DNA of 64,000 nucleotides from Curtobacterium sp. VKM Ac-1393 (GTDB lineage: Bacteria > Actinomycetota > Actinomycetes > Actinomycetales > Microbacteriaceae), in assembly GCF_015350995.1 (NCBI RefSeq), contig NZ_JADKRW010000001.1:695702-759701 (forward strand), read 5' to 3'. A model generated the notes under the pieces. That model saw nothing but the letters and a program-made list of their open reading frames with translations, did no database searches and had not been told where the DNA came from. Numbering within the stretch: the stretch's first letter is position 1; each line of letters opens with the position of its first letter. The position numbers and the translations under genes were made by a program. Below, piece after piece: positions 7,590 through 16,700 of the stretch.

Positions 7590-8977
7590 GCGTTCGTCTC
7601 CTTCGACGTCGTGGTGCGGACATGCGAGGTGTCGAGGAGATCGTCCGCCTTCGACCCCCGGAAGAACTTCGTGCAGAAGATCATCACGGCCGCGACGAAC
7701 GCCAGGACCCCGAGCGAGACGATCCCGAACGCGCCGCTGTCGGTCGGCACCACCTCGTTGATCGCCGTGCGCATGATCGGGGCGACGAACCCGCCCAGGT
7801 TGCCGAGCGAGTTGATCAGGCCGATGCCCGCCGCGGCGGCTGCCCCGGTGAGGAACGCCGTCGGGTACGCCCACGTGATCGGGCCGACGGCCAGGAAGCT
7901 CGCGACCGCCAGCGTGATGAACACGATGCCCAGGATCGGCTGCCCGTTCGCGCCGGCCCAGGCCGAGCCGAGGATCGAGAGCCCGGTCGTGATGTAGAAC
8001 ATCGTGCCCCAGCGACGGCGACGACCGACCGAGTCCGCCTTCGAGCCGACCAGGTAGCAGGCCACCAACCCGACGAGCCACGGGATCGCGGTGACCAGGC
8101 CGACCTGCCACCCGACGTCCTGCCCGAGCAGCGAGGACACCTGCTGCGGCAGGTAGAACGTCGTGCCGTACACGGCGACCTGCAGGCAGAAGTAGATGAT
8201 CGTGAAGTACCAGACCCGGCCGCTCGCCATGGCCTTCCAGATGCCGGTCGGACCGTCGGCGCTGCGGGCGGTGTCCTCGCGTGCCATCGCCGCCGTGAGC
8301 GACTGCTTCTCGCCCGGCTCGAGCCACTTCGCCTGCTGCGGACTGTTCGTCAGGAACACCAGGGCCGCGATGCCGGCGAGCACCGCCAGGATCCCCTCGC
8401 CGAAGAACATGACCTGCCAGCCGTGGAACGGGGTCGCCTGATCGCCGAAGCTCAGCAGTCCGCCGGACAACGGGGCGCCGATCATCTGCGAGAACGGCTG
8501 CGCCAGGTAGAAGATTGCGAACATCCGCACACGCACCTTGTTCGGGAACCACTCCGACAGGTACATGATCACACCCGGGAACAGCCCCGCCTCGGTCACA
8601 CCGAGGATGAAGCGCAGGACGATGAACATCGTGTCGTTCGTCGTGAAGGCGAACAGCGCGGCGACGATGCCCCACGTGACCGCGATGCGGGCGAGCCAGA
8701 ACCGGGCGCCGAAGCGCTTGAGCAGCAGGTTCGACGGGATCTCGAAGATCGCGTAGCCGATGAAGAAGATGCCGGCGCCGAGGGCGAAAGCCGCGTCCGA
8801 GATGCCGCGGTCGACGCTCAGTGCTTCTTCGGCGAAGCCGACGTTGGTGCGGTCGAGGAACGCGACGAAGTACAGGATGACGAGCATCGGCATCAGGTGC
8901 GTCGTCGCCTTGCGGATGGCGGACTGCAGGCCGGGGTCGTTCGTCGACCCGAGCGCGGGGGCAGGGGGAAGGGACAC
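7586..8977 (-). CDS. MFS transporter, anion:cation symporter type
   Basis: 463-residue carrier with twelve predicted membrane segments. The early motif AFLDRTNVGFA and GYAIFEIPSNLLLKRFGAR are typical of the ACS branch of the major facilitator superfamily, which imports organic anions such as sugar acids, tartrate or hexuronates with protons. The start is the GTG at 8977 (VSLPPAP), preceded by AAAGGAG nine bases upstream. It lies 120 bases after the SDR gene, the widest gap in this operon, and overlaps the kinase gene by four bases. The transported compound is probably the acid substrate consumed by the neighbouring dehydrogenases. Confidence 0.87.
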   Translation of the reverse strand: MSLPPAPALGSTNDPGLQSAIRKATTHLMPMLVILYFVAFLDRTNVGFAEEALSVDRGISDAAFALGAGIFFIGYAIFEIPSNLLLKRFGARFWLARIAVTWGIVAALFAFTTNDTMFIVLRFILGVTEAGLFPGVIMYLSEWFPNKVRVRMFAIFYLAQPFSQMIGAPLSGGLLSFGDQATPFHGWQVMFFGEGILAVLAGIAALVFLTNSPQQAKWLEPGEKQSLTAAMAREDTARSADGPTGIWKAMASGRVWYFTIIYFCLQVAVYGTTFYLPQQVSSLLGQDVGWQVGLVTAIPWLVGLVACYLVGSKADSVGRRRRWGTMFYITTGLSILGSAWAGANGQPILGIVFITLAVASFLAVGPITWAYPTAFLTGAAAAAGIGLINSLGNLGGFVAPIMRTAINEVVPTDSGAFGIVSLGVLAFVAAVMIFCTKFFRGSKADDLLDTSHVRTTTSKETNA

Positions 8978-9097
8978 GGGTTCGCTCCTTTGCGAGCACG
9001 GTGCGGTCGTTCTGGCGTCCGGCGGTCGGTTCGGTCGTCCGGACGGGAGGCACGGATCGCGTCGCGTGGTCGGCGCGCGTTCCGTGGGCGGCTGGCC

Positions 9098-9859
9098 CTA
9101 GTGCATGTACAGGCCGCCGTCGACGTTGAGCGTCTGGCCCGTGACGAACCCGGCGTCCTCGCTGATCAGGTACGCGATGGCCGCAGCGATGTCCCGCGGG
9201 GTGCCGATACGCGGCAGCACGCCGTCGGCGGCCATCTCGGCCTTCCGTTCCTCGGTCAGGGTGCCGCCCATGATGTCGGTGTCGATCGGACCGGGGGCGA
9301 TCGCGTTGACCGTGACGCCGCGCGGGCCGAGCTCGCGCGCCAGGCCACGGGTCAGGCCGATCACGCCGGCCTTCGCCACCGTGTACGGGGTCTTGCTGAA
9401 GGTGCCGCCGCCGCGCTGGGCGGAAACCGACGACAGGTTCACGATGCGGCCGTAGCCGTGCTGCACCATCGACTCCGCTGCCCGCAGGCTGGCGAAGTGC
9501 ACGCCGTCGAGGTTGATCGACAGCACGCGGTGCCACTCCCCCTCGGGCAGGTCGAGGTAGGCGTGCGCGGACGAGACGCCGGCCAGGTTGACGAGGGCGA
9601 CGACGGGGTCGAGTTCCGCCTCGATCGTGTCGAACGCTGCCCGGACCGCGGTCTCGTCGGCGACGTTCGCGCCGACGCCGACCGCACGGACGCCGTGCTG
9701 CTCACGGATCTCGGTGGCGACCTGTTCGCTGGCGGTCTGGTCGAGGTCGATGATGCCGATGTCCCAGCCGGCCTCGGCCAGGTGGTGGGCGGTGGCGCGA
9801 CCGATGCCGCGCGGTGACGCCGCTCCGGTCAGGACGGCGGTTTGCTGTTCGTTGCGCAT
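9098..9859 (-). CDS. SDR oxidoreductase of the sugar-acid operon
   Basis: 253-residue classical short-chain dehydrogenase. It has the cofactor motif TGAASPRGIGRA, the structural NLAGVS, the catalytic Ser in NLSSVSA, Tyr and Lys in PYTVAKAGV, and the C-terminal TGQTLNVDGG common to FabG-like enzymes. The ATG at 9857-9859 begins MRNEQQTAVL. Eleven bases separate it from the hydroxyacyl-CoA-dehydrogenase-type gene. It probably oxidises or reduces a hydroxyl of the imported polyol or sugar acid with NAD(P). The exact substrate cannot be read from the sequence. Confidence 0.87.
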   Translation of the reverse strand: MRNEQQTAVLTGAASPRGIGRATAHHLAEAGWDIGIIDLDQTASEQVATEIREQHGVRAVGVGANVADETAVRAAFDTIEAELDPVVALVNLAGVSSAHAYLDLPEGEWHRVLSINLDGVHFASLRAAESMVQHGYGRIVNLSSVSAQRGGGTFSKTPYTVAKAGVIGLTRGLARELGPRGVTVNAIAPGPIDTDIMGGTLTEERKAEMAADGVLPRIGTPRDIAAAIAYLISEDAGFVTGQTLNVDGGLYMH

Positions 9860-9870
9860 CGTCGTGCCGC

Positions 9871-10824
9871 TCAGTGGATCGGCGCCGGGCCGAGGTCGTC
9901 GAGCAGCTTCTGCATCGCGACGTAGGCCTTGTTGCGGTAGGCGACGAGCTCCGGCGTCCGGTCGGCCGGCACCTCGAGGTACCCGGCGCCGGACTTCGTG
10001 CCGAGCTCGCCCGCGTCGACGTGCTGCTGCAGCGACGGCGGGGTGGCGAAGCGCTCGGGCCAGCGGGTCTGCAGCGACTCGAAGCAGAACGCGTAGACGT
10101 CGAGCCCGGCCATGTCGGCGATCGCGAACGGGCCGAAGAACGGCAGGCGGAACCCGAACGTGGTCCGCACGATGGTGTCGATGTCGTCGGGGGTGGCGAT
10201 GCCCTCGTCGGCGATCTTCGTCGCTTCCTCGAACAGCGCGTACTGCAGGCGGTTCAGGACGAACCCGGTCGAGTCCTTCACCCGCGCCGACTGCTTGCCG
10301 GTCGCGGCGACGACGGTCTCGCCGACCGCGATCGCGTGCTCGTTCGTGGTCGGGTGCGGGATGAGCTCGACGCCGGGGATGAACGGTGCCGGGTTCGAGA
10401 AGTGCACGCCGAGGAACCGCTCCGGACCGACAACGGCCTCGGCGAGCGACTCGATCAGGATCGTCGAGGTGTTCGAGCCGATGATCGCGTCGGGGCGGGC
10501 GGCTTCGCTGATGCGGCGGAGGGTCGCGTGCTTGATCTCGATCTTCTCGGGGACGGCCTCCTCGATGAAGTCGGCCTCCGCGACCGCTTCCTCGATGGAG
10601 GCGGCTGCGCTGAGGTGGGCGTCGACGCGCGCCACGGCGTCCGCGGGGAACAGGCCGTCCGCGACGAACTGCTCGGTCTCCGCGATGAGCCGGGCGCGGT
10701 TGGACGCGGCGATCTCGGCCGAGACGTCGGCGATCCGGACGGTGTGGCCGGCGAGGGCGAGGACCTGGGCGATCCCGCCGCCCATGTAGCCGGACCCGAC
10801 GACGGCGATGTCGAGGGTGCTCAT
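9871..10824 (-). CDS. 3-hydroxyacyl-CoA-dehydrogenase-family NAD oxidoreductase
   Basis: 317-residue two-domain enzyme. The Rossmann domain starts IAVVGSGYMGGGIAQVLALAG; the active-site region includes IIGSNTST and GVHFSNPAPFIPGVELI (catalytic His); the helical C-terminal dimerisation domain has GFVLNRLQYALFEEA and GPFAIADMAGLDVY. The same fold serves 3-hydroxybutyryl-CoA dehydrogenases, L-gulonate 3-dehydrogenase and other hydroxy-acid dehydrogenases. No thiolase or CoA ligase lies nearby, while a sugar kinase and isomerase do, so a free sugar-acid substrate is more likely than a CoA ester. Its start overlaps the stop of the TIM-barrel gene. Confidence 0.85.
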   Translation of the reverse strand: MSTLDIAVVGSGYMGGGIAQVLALAGHTVRIADVSAEIAASNRARLIAETEQFVADGLFPADAVARVDAHLSAAASIEEAVAEADFIEEAVPEKIEIKHATLRRISEAARPDAIIGSNTSTILIESLAEAVVGPERFLGVHFSNPAPFIPGVELIPHPTTNEHAIAVGETVVAATGKQSARVKDSTGFVLNRLQYALFEEATKIADEGIATPDDIDTIVRTTFGFRLPFFGPFAIADMAGLDVYAFCFESLQTRWPERFATPPSLQQHVDAGELGTKSGAGYLEVPADRTPELVAYRNKAYVAMQKLLDDLGPAPIH

Positions 10825-11843
10825 CGGATTGCTCCTTCGGTGCTGGTTGCTGCAGTCGGGGTCGCCGTCGCGTCGAGCTTCGTCGTCGCGAGGACGGATC
10901 GGATGTACTGCTGGTTGGTGGCGCAGACACCGAGGCTGTCCCCGCCGTACTGCTCGGTCATGACGATCCCGCGGAACCCGTCGGCGACCGCGTCGCGCAG
11001 GACCTGGCGGTAGTTGATGAGGCCCGTCTCCATGGTGCTCGGCGCGCTCGTCGCCCAGCTGCCGTCGCCGGCCTCGTCACGCGTGTAGTTCTTCACGTGC
11101 AGGTAGTTCGTGTGCGGCATGGTCTTCGCGAAGAGCTCCCGCCAGTCCTCGATCGGCCGGTGCAGGCGGATCAGGTTCGCGACGTCCGCATTCAGCCCGA
11201 CGTTGTCGAGCCCGATGTCCTCGACCAGGCGCACGGCGCTGTCGGCGCTGCCGAGGTACGTGTTTTCGTACAGCTCCAGGGCCATCGGCAGCCCGACGCT
11301 CGCAGCGTGCTCGCCGAGCTCACGCAGTCGCTTGACCGCGGCGGCCCAGACCTCGGGGTCGTCCGGGTCCTTCGGGCCCTGCGCGGTCCAGAACCACAGC
11401 GCGCGCTTCTGGGCCTCGGTGAACGGCTGGTGCAGGCCGGTCGAGAACACCTGCATGCCCCACTCGGCCGCCGCGTCGATGGTGCGGTGGGCGTAGGCGA
11501 GGTTGTCCTCCTCGTGCCCGGGCTGGATGACGCTCTTGCGCTGCAAGTGCACGGACGGGATCCCGATGCCGTGCGCCTTCGCAACGGCGAACAGCTCGTC
11601 GCGGCGGGAGGCTTCGAGGTCTGCGGGGCGGATGTGGCTGTCGGCGAGCTCGGCGAGCGAGAACCCGGCGGCTGCGATCTGTGCGAACACGTCGTCCCAG
11701 ACCTCGGCCGGAGCATCGTGGAACGCGGTGCCGTCGCGCGTCACCTGGGCGAATCCGTGCAGACAGGCGGCGATCGGCCAGGTCTTCGACGTCCAGGTGG
11801 TGGGGTCCCAATCCTGGTCGACCCAGTCCTGCGGTGTGCTCAC
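10821..11843 (-). CDS. TIM-barrel sugar isomerase/epimerase-family protein
   Basis: 340-residue protein of the xylose-isomerase-like TIM-barrel superfamily. Typical blocks are IAAAGFSLAELADS, ALELYENTYLG (metal-binding Glu), VGLNADVANLIRLHRP, and NYLHVKNYTRDEAG. The start is the GTG at 11841-11843 (VSTPQDW), chosen because AAGGAG lies eight bases upstream; sequence further up in this frame is not protein-like. Members act as sugar or keto-acid isomerases, epimerases, or decarboxylases such as the 3-oxoisoapionate decarboxylase that yields L-erythrulose. Being first in an operon that ends in a ketose kinase and isomerase, it may supply erythrulose. Substrate is inferred only. Confidence 0.82.
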   Translation of the reverse strand: MSTPQDWVDQDWDPTTWTSKTWPIAACLHGFAQVTRDGTAFHDAPAEVWDDVFAQIAAAGFSLAELADSHIRPADLEASRRDELFAVAKAHGIGIPSVHLQRKSVIQPGHEEDNLAYAHRTIDAAAEWGMQVFSTGLHQPFTEAQKRALWFWTAQGPKDPDDPEVWAAAVKRLRELGEHAASVGLPMALELYENTYLGSADSAVRLVEDIGLDNVGLNADVANLIRLHRPIEDWRELFAKTMPHTNYLHVKNYTRDEAGDGSWATSAPSTMETGLINYRQVLRDAVADGFRGIVMTEQYGGDSLGVCATNQQYIRSVLATTKLDATATPTAATSTEGAIR

Positions 11844-11881
11844 GGAATGCTCCTTCGCATGTCGAGGCTCATCGATGAACC

Positions 11882-11899
11882 TCTTTCCTATAGGAAAGA
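11882..11899. promoter_or_regulatory. 18-bp perfect palindrome, probable GntR operator
   Basis: TCTTTCCTATAGGAAAGA is perfectly symmetric and lies 38 bases upstream of the TIM-barrel start, between it and the GntR regulator gene. FCD-type GntR repressors bind short palindromes of this kind near the promoter they control, so this is very likely the operon's operator. It is also strikingly AT-rich for this genome. Confidence 0.72.
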
Positions 11900-11934
11900 T
11901 ACTCGCACCTCGACAGAGCGCAACCCCTGCGGGA

Positions 11935-12651
11935 TCAGCTCGTGTGCGAAGCGTCCTCGCGCGACCGGAGCCGGACGGCGTCGATGTGGTGCCGCATCGC
12001 CGCGACCGCTTCGGCCGGCCCGACCGCGAGGGCATCGATCACCGCTCGGTGCTCGTGCACGGCGCGGTCGGTGTCGTCCCCGCCACCCTCGACGATCTGC
12101 CGCATCCGGTGCACGCGGGTCGTGATGATCTCGGACATCTCCTCGAGGAACGGGTTCCGCGTGGCATCGAAGATCAGCTGGTGGAACTGCCAGTCGCTGC
12201 GGAAGAACCGGGCCATGAGTTCTTCCGGTGCCTGCGCAGCACCGACCGCCGCGACCTCGTCTGCGATCGCAGCCTGCTCGTCGAGCGCCGTACCGAGCCG
12301 CACCCGCAGGGCGTCGACGTCACCGCGGGCGGCGAGCTCGACGGCGCCGCTCTCCACGATGAGCCGGGCGTCGAACAGGGCCTCGAGCTGGTCGCCGGCC
12401 AGGGGTGGGGAGACCCGGTAGCCCTTGTTGGCCTGTCGGGTGACGAGGCCGGTGCGTTCGAGTTGCACCAGGGCTTCGCGCACCGGGGTCGGGGAGACGC
12501 CGAGGGTGCGGGCGAGGCCGTCGATCGAAAGCCGCATGCCCGGTTCGGCGTCGTGGCCCATCAGGACCTCGAGCACCCGGTCGTAGACGCGGTCGCGCAG
12601 GCCGAGCTGTGCGATGCGCTCCGTCCCGAAGCCGGGCATGGTCGTGGACAT
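11935..12651 (-). CDS. GntR-family regulator, FCD subfamily
   Basis: 238-residue repressor. The N-terminal winged helix includes LSIDGLARTLGVSPTPVREAL and LVTRQANKGYRVSPP; the C-terminal all-helical FCD domain carries the metal/effector residues in FFRSDWQFHQLIFDA and HEHRAVIDALAVG. It is transcribed in the same direction as the sugar-acid operon just downstream, with a perfect palindrome between them. It probably represses that operon until a pathway intermediate (acid or phosphate) binds the FCD pocket. ATG start at 12651; no strong ribosome binding site is seen. Confidence 0.92.
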   Translation of the reverse strand: MSTTMPGFGTERIAQLGLRDRVYDRVLEVLMGHDAEPGMRLSIDGLARTLGVSPTPVREALVQLERTGLVTRQANKGYRVSPPLAGDQLEALFDARLIVESGAVELAARGDVDALRVRLGTALDEQAAIADEVAAVGAAQAPEELMARFFRSDWQFHQLIFDATRNPFLEEMSEIITTRVHRMRQIVEGGGDDTDRAVHEHRAVIDALAVGPAEAVAAMRHHIDAVRLRSREDASHTS

Positions 12652-13566
12652 GGGTCGATCCTAGAGAATCCACGACTCGGGCTCGTTGGGAGGGCCCCGG
12701 GCCGGGCTGCACCATCACGAGCTGTCGCCTTCTTCGACGTCGCCTCGGGCCTTGCGCTCGTGCCGCCCGCGGGCTTGCTCGCTCGCCCCTCCACAGGCGC
12801 ACCGATATGGCGCTCTTATGTCAATCGCAGCGCGTGAGCGGCTCACTTTCACCAGAAAAGCGATATGTTGGGAATGTCGCTTGCCACCTTGCAGGGACTC
12901 AGGGCTGCCAGCGACGTGGCCGCCGTGTAGCGTTTCGCGCCCCTTCACTGGGCACTTTTACGGGACAGACCTTCGGCAATACTTCTCGTCGGATAGCAGA
13001 CGGCGAGGGGGCCATCTTGGAGGACGGCTGTCGCGCAGCGGTGAACGACCGGCTATCGGACGTGAAATCGAGCACCATTCGGTCCGCTCCCGACGCGATC
13101 ACGGCGACCTGGTCATCGTCGGTAACCACTCGGCTCGCTACCGCGAACGAGACGGCCCTGCCGCGGAATCCGAACGTGTGCAGACTGCGGAGGCCTGCGG
13201 ATTCACCAGCGCGGAACGGCTCCCTCCGCTCGTCGTTTCGCAACATCGTCGTGCATCCGGCGACGCAGTCACAGCAATGGCAGCGCCTCACCCGTTCGGC
13301 GACCGATCGGCTGTCCGTCCGTGGACAAAGCGCAGGAGGCCGGTGGAAGGCGGCGGCATGGAGCTGTGGTACTCCGATTGACAGTGCGGTTGGCTGCGAT
13401 CAGCCGAACCCAACAATCCCTCTGGCGCCCTCACCACTCAAGTAGGAGCAACAGCGGGGAGCGGCGGTTCGAGCCACCACTCCCCGTTGTTAACGGTAGC
13501 TAAATGTTCGAATTAGACGGAAACGACTCGTCTTCTGTCGTCTGATTTAAGCAGTCGTCAACGGCC
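12652..13566. other. 915-bp region without a convincing gene downstream of the Rhs locus
   Basis: Open frames exist on both strands, but none has a good ribosome binding site or recognisable protein features. The GC content is lower than in the flanking genes from about 12790 onward. The largest candidates are a plus frame at 12686-13381 and a minus frame at 12899-13291, which contains a moderately protein-like segment (SRVVTDDDQVAVIASGADR). Regions behind Rhs genes often keep remnants of displaced toxin tips and immunity genes, and this could be such debris. A long hairpin at 13450-13491 lies in it. Confidence 0.5.
13450..13491 (-). terminator. candidate terminator of the Rhs/immunity operon
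   Basis: A hairpin has arms CGGGGAG (13455-13461) and CTCCCCG (13480-13486), extended outward by AACA against TGTT and inward by two GG/CC pairs around a TTCGAG loop. It begins 76 bases beyond the stop of the two-helix membrane protein on the minus strand. The following bases are only partly T-rich on either strand. Confidence 0.5.
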
Positions 13567-13773
13567 TCACCACACGCCTGTGAAGTTCAAAATCACAGTC
13601 AGCAGGAAGAACGCAATCACGACTGCTACCACGACCCAAGCACCTCTGGTTAGCGGCTGCCGCGGCTCATTTCGATCGCGCGCACCAAGGGCACGCACCC
13701 ATCGACCAGTAAGAAGAGCCCCCGCGCCGACCATAAGAACTACTGCAAGAATTATTCCAGGAACGTTACCCAC
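13567..13773 (-). CDS. two-helix small membrane protein, candidate Rhs immunity protein
   Basis: 68-residue protein with two hydrophobic helices: residues about 4-25 (VPGIILAVVLMVGAGALL) and 46-65 (WVVVAVVIAFFLLTVILNF), joined by a basic loop. The ATG follows directly on the stop codon of the Rhs gene with no intervening base, so both would be on one transcript. Immunity proteins are routinely encoded immediately after polymorphic toxin genes, and membrane-spanning ones usually protect against toxins that act on membranes. That matches the hydrophobic tip of the adjacent Rhs protein. No database family is recognised, and no direct evidence of immunity can be read from sequence. Confidence 0.6.
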   Translation of the reverse strand: MGNVPGIILAVVLMVGAGALLTGRWVRALGARDRNEPRQPLTRGAWVVVAVVIAFFLLTVILNFTGVW

Positions 13774-16700
13774 TTACAAGGCCTTTCCAATTTGCCCGAT
13801 GGCCAACAGGAATGAAAGGTAGCCGGTTCCTCTACCTACGCCTGCTTTTTGATCCTCCGGCACCAGGTCAGTTGCAAGCTGCGCTCCGACACCAAAAGCA
13901 CAGCCACCGACTGCCTCCGCAGCTAGACCCATAGGAGTGTAGGACGTACCAATTCCCAATCCGATACCCACGCTGGTCAAAGCGCCGGTTGCGCACTGCG
14001 TCGCGTAGGTTCCAAAGGACGAAAGCTGTCCCGTCGGGTCCATGCTGTTGAGTGGATCATTACCAGCATACGCGTAGCGATTTGCGTTCGTTGGACTGAG
14101 GGGTGCGTCGAGGGTGTCGCGTTCGATCCACGCGCCGGTGACGCTCGATTGCCAGCGGTACCCGAACTTGGTGAGCCCGTTGTCGTTGCTGCTCGAGCGG
14201 AGCCCGCTCTTGAACCCGTAGGGGTTCTGCTGCCACTGCGCACTGTCGCCGCCAACCTTCACGGTTTCGACGCCGTACGGGTCGTAGGAGACGGTGTAAG
14301 CGGTCTTGCCGGTGTCGGCGATAGCGGCGGCCGGGCTGCCAGTGCCGTCGATGACCCACATGCTCGTGGTGCCGTCGGTGGTCTGCAGGTCCAGCGGCTG
14401 TCCCGCGCCCGGGTCGGAGATCACCGACGCGGTTCCGGAGCCGGCGATGGTGCGACTGGCGATCACAGGGACACCGTTGGAGTCGGAAGTGCCATACGTG
14501 TAGTCGTACTCGGCTCCTCCGTCGGTGGCCTGCGAGAGCAGCTTGTTCATGTCTCCACCGGCGTACTCGTAGCGGGTGGCGACGCCGTCCTTCGTGGAGG
14601 ACGTCATCTGTTGCGCACCGTTGTACGTGAACGTCTGACCGGGCGCCTTCACCATGTTGCCGACACCGTCGTACGCGTAACCATCGGTCGTGATCTGCCC
14701 GACGGTGTTGTAGGTCAGCGTCTGCGAGCTGGTGACGTCTCCGCCGCGCTTGGCGGTGAGCCGGTTCCCGGCGGCGTCGTACGTGTACGCCCACGTGATG
14801 TTTGTCGCACCGCCGGCCTGCGTGGCCTTGGTGAGGCGGCTGTTCGAGTCATACGTGTACGTGGTCGTCTGCTGGGTGATGTTGTCCTTCACCCACTGGA
14901 TCTTGTCCGTGGCGTTCGCGCTGTTCGTCGCCGAGCAGTCACCCCCGGCGTCGATCCCGGTGATGTAGCAGTACGTCAGGCTCACGACGGGTTTGGACGG
15001 GTTGTCAGCGTTCACGGCCCGAACACCGGTGACGTGGTCGGACACCCCGTAGGTGATCGTCTGGTGCGCCTGCCACGACGTCGGGTCCTTTGTCGGGTCC
15101 GTGTTCTCGACGGCGCCGAGCCAGGCGTCGGTGCGGCGGCCGTGGTCGTCGTTCTTGTAGACCTGCTTCGCCGTGCCGCCGTTCGCGGTCGGGTAGGTGG
15201 TGCGGGTCAGGACGTTGGCGACGTCGTAGTCGTGCGTGACGGTGCCGTGGTCGTCGGTGACCTTGGCCGTGTTGCCGGCGAGGTCGTAACCGTAGGACAC
15301 GGTGCCGCCGCCGGCGGTGTTCACCGTCGAGGTGAGCCGGTTCCGCTGGTCGTAGGTGTTGGTGATGGTGCCGGTCGCGGACTGCTCGGACACCTGGTTG
15401 CCGTTGCCGTCGTAGGTGTTCGTCACCGTTGCGGTGCCGTCATCGAATGCGGTCGTCAGCAGCCGGTCGTCGTTGTCGTACGTGTACGTCGTGACACCGC
15501 CGTCACCGTCGGTGTGGTTCTTCACCCGGCCGAAGTCGTCGTAGGAGTACTTCTGCTCCCCGACCGTGTTCGCCGGCGCCGTGATCGCCAGCAGCTGGTC
15601 GTGGGTGTCGTACGAATAGGTCGTCTTCCGGTCACGGTCGCTGTCGCCGGGAGCAGTCGCGGACTTCACCGCACCCCACGCGTACGGGTCAGTGCCCTTC
15701 TTGTTGTACTCGAGCTCTGCCTTTGCCGCCTCCGGACCGGCGCCGCCCGTGGCGGTCGAGGTCTGGTTACCCGGGCCGTCGTAGCCGTACGACGTGTCGT
15801 TGCCCGAACTGTCCGTGACCTTCGACGGCAGGTACGCGGCCGATCCGGAACCGTACGTCGCCGAGTTCTTCGTACCCGCGCCGGACTCCGACTGCGTCAG
15901 AGACTGCTCGTTGTTCGCCCCGTAGGTGTTCTTCGACGTCGATGCGCTTGCGCCCGCGCCGACACTCGAGTTCTCGACGCCGTTGTTCGTGGACTTGTAG
16001 GAGCGGGACTGTTCCCGCTTCGCGGCGTCGACGACGTTCGTGACGAGGTCGTTCCCGTCGAGGGTGTAGTTGGTGTACTTGGTGTCCGCCACAGCGACCG
16101 ACTGATCGGACCGCGGGTCGGCAACCAATGTCGTGGTGTCGTCCTTGAAGAAGAACCGCGTCACAGCGGTCCCCGGGGAGCCCGCGGTGGTGTTGCGCTG
16201 CTCGACCTTGGTGATCCGGTCAGACGAGTCGTAAGTGAACGCCGTCACGCCACCCTCGGGCGCCGTGATCGAGGTGAGGTCACCGCTGGTGTACCCGAAC
16301 GTCGTCTTCTTGCCGAGCGCGTCCTTGTACGTGGTGATGTCACCGGTGCTGTTCTTCGTCCACGACACGCTCCGTGTGCTCGAGCCTGAGGTCTGGGAGA
16401 ACGTCTGCACGCCGTTCGCGTAGGACGAGTTCGCTGTCCGCGCCCCCGTCACACCAGCGGTGGAGACGATGGACTTCAGAGTGAAGCCGGGCTCGTCGGA
16501 GTTGAAGCTGATCTGGTTCTTGTTCCGGTCCACGATCGAGGTGGGCTGGCCGGCGAGGTTGAAGTGCGTCGTCGAGTTCGACGTCCACCCCTTCAGCGTG
16601 TACTCGTGCGTCGTGCTGTTGTCGATGCGGGTCAGGGTCTGCTGCAGACCGGCCGGGCTGATGAACGCACCCTGCGCCCCCGACGGACGGAACTGCCACG

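Noticed and set aside
12899..13291. 130-residue minus-strand frame as an orphan toxin or immunity gene
   Set aside because: No ribosome site, unusual composition at both ends, and no recognisable motif; kept only as part of the described gene-poor region.
14149..16389. 746-codon plus-strand frame opposite the Rhs gene
   Set aside because: Its Val/Arg/Gly repeats mirror the YD repeats of the real gene on the other strand; no start signal or fold.
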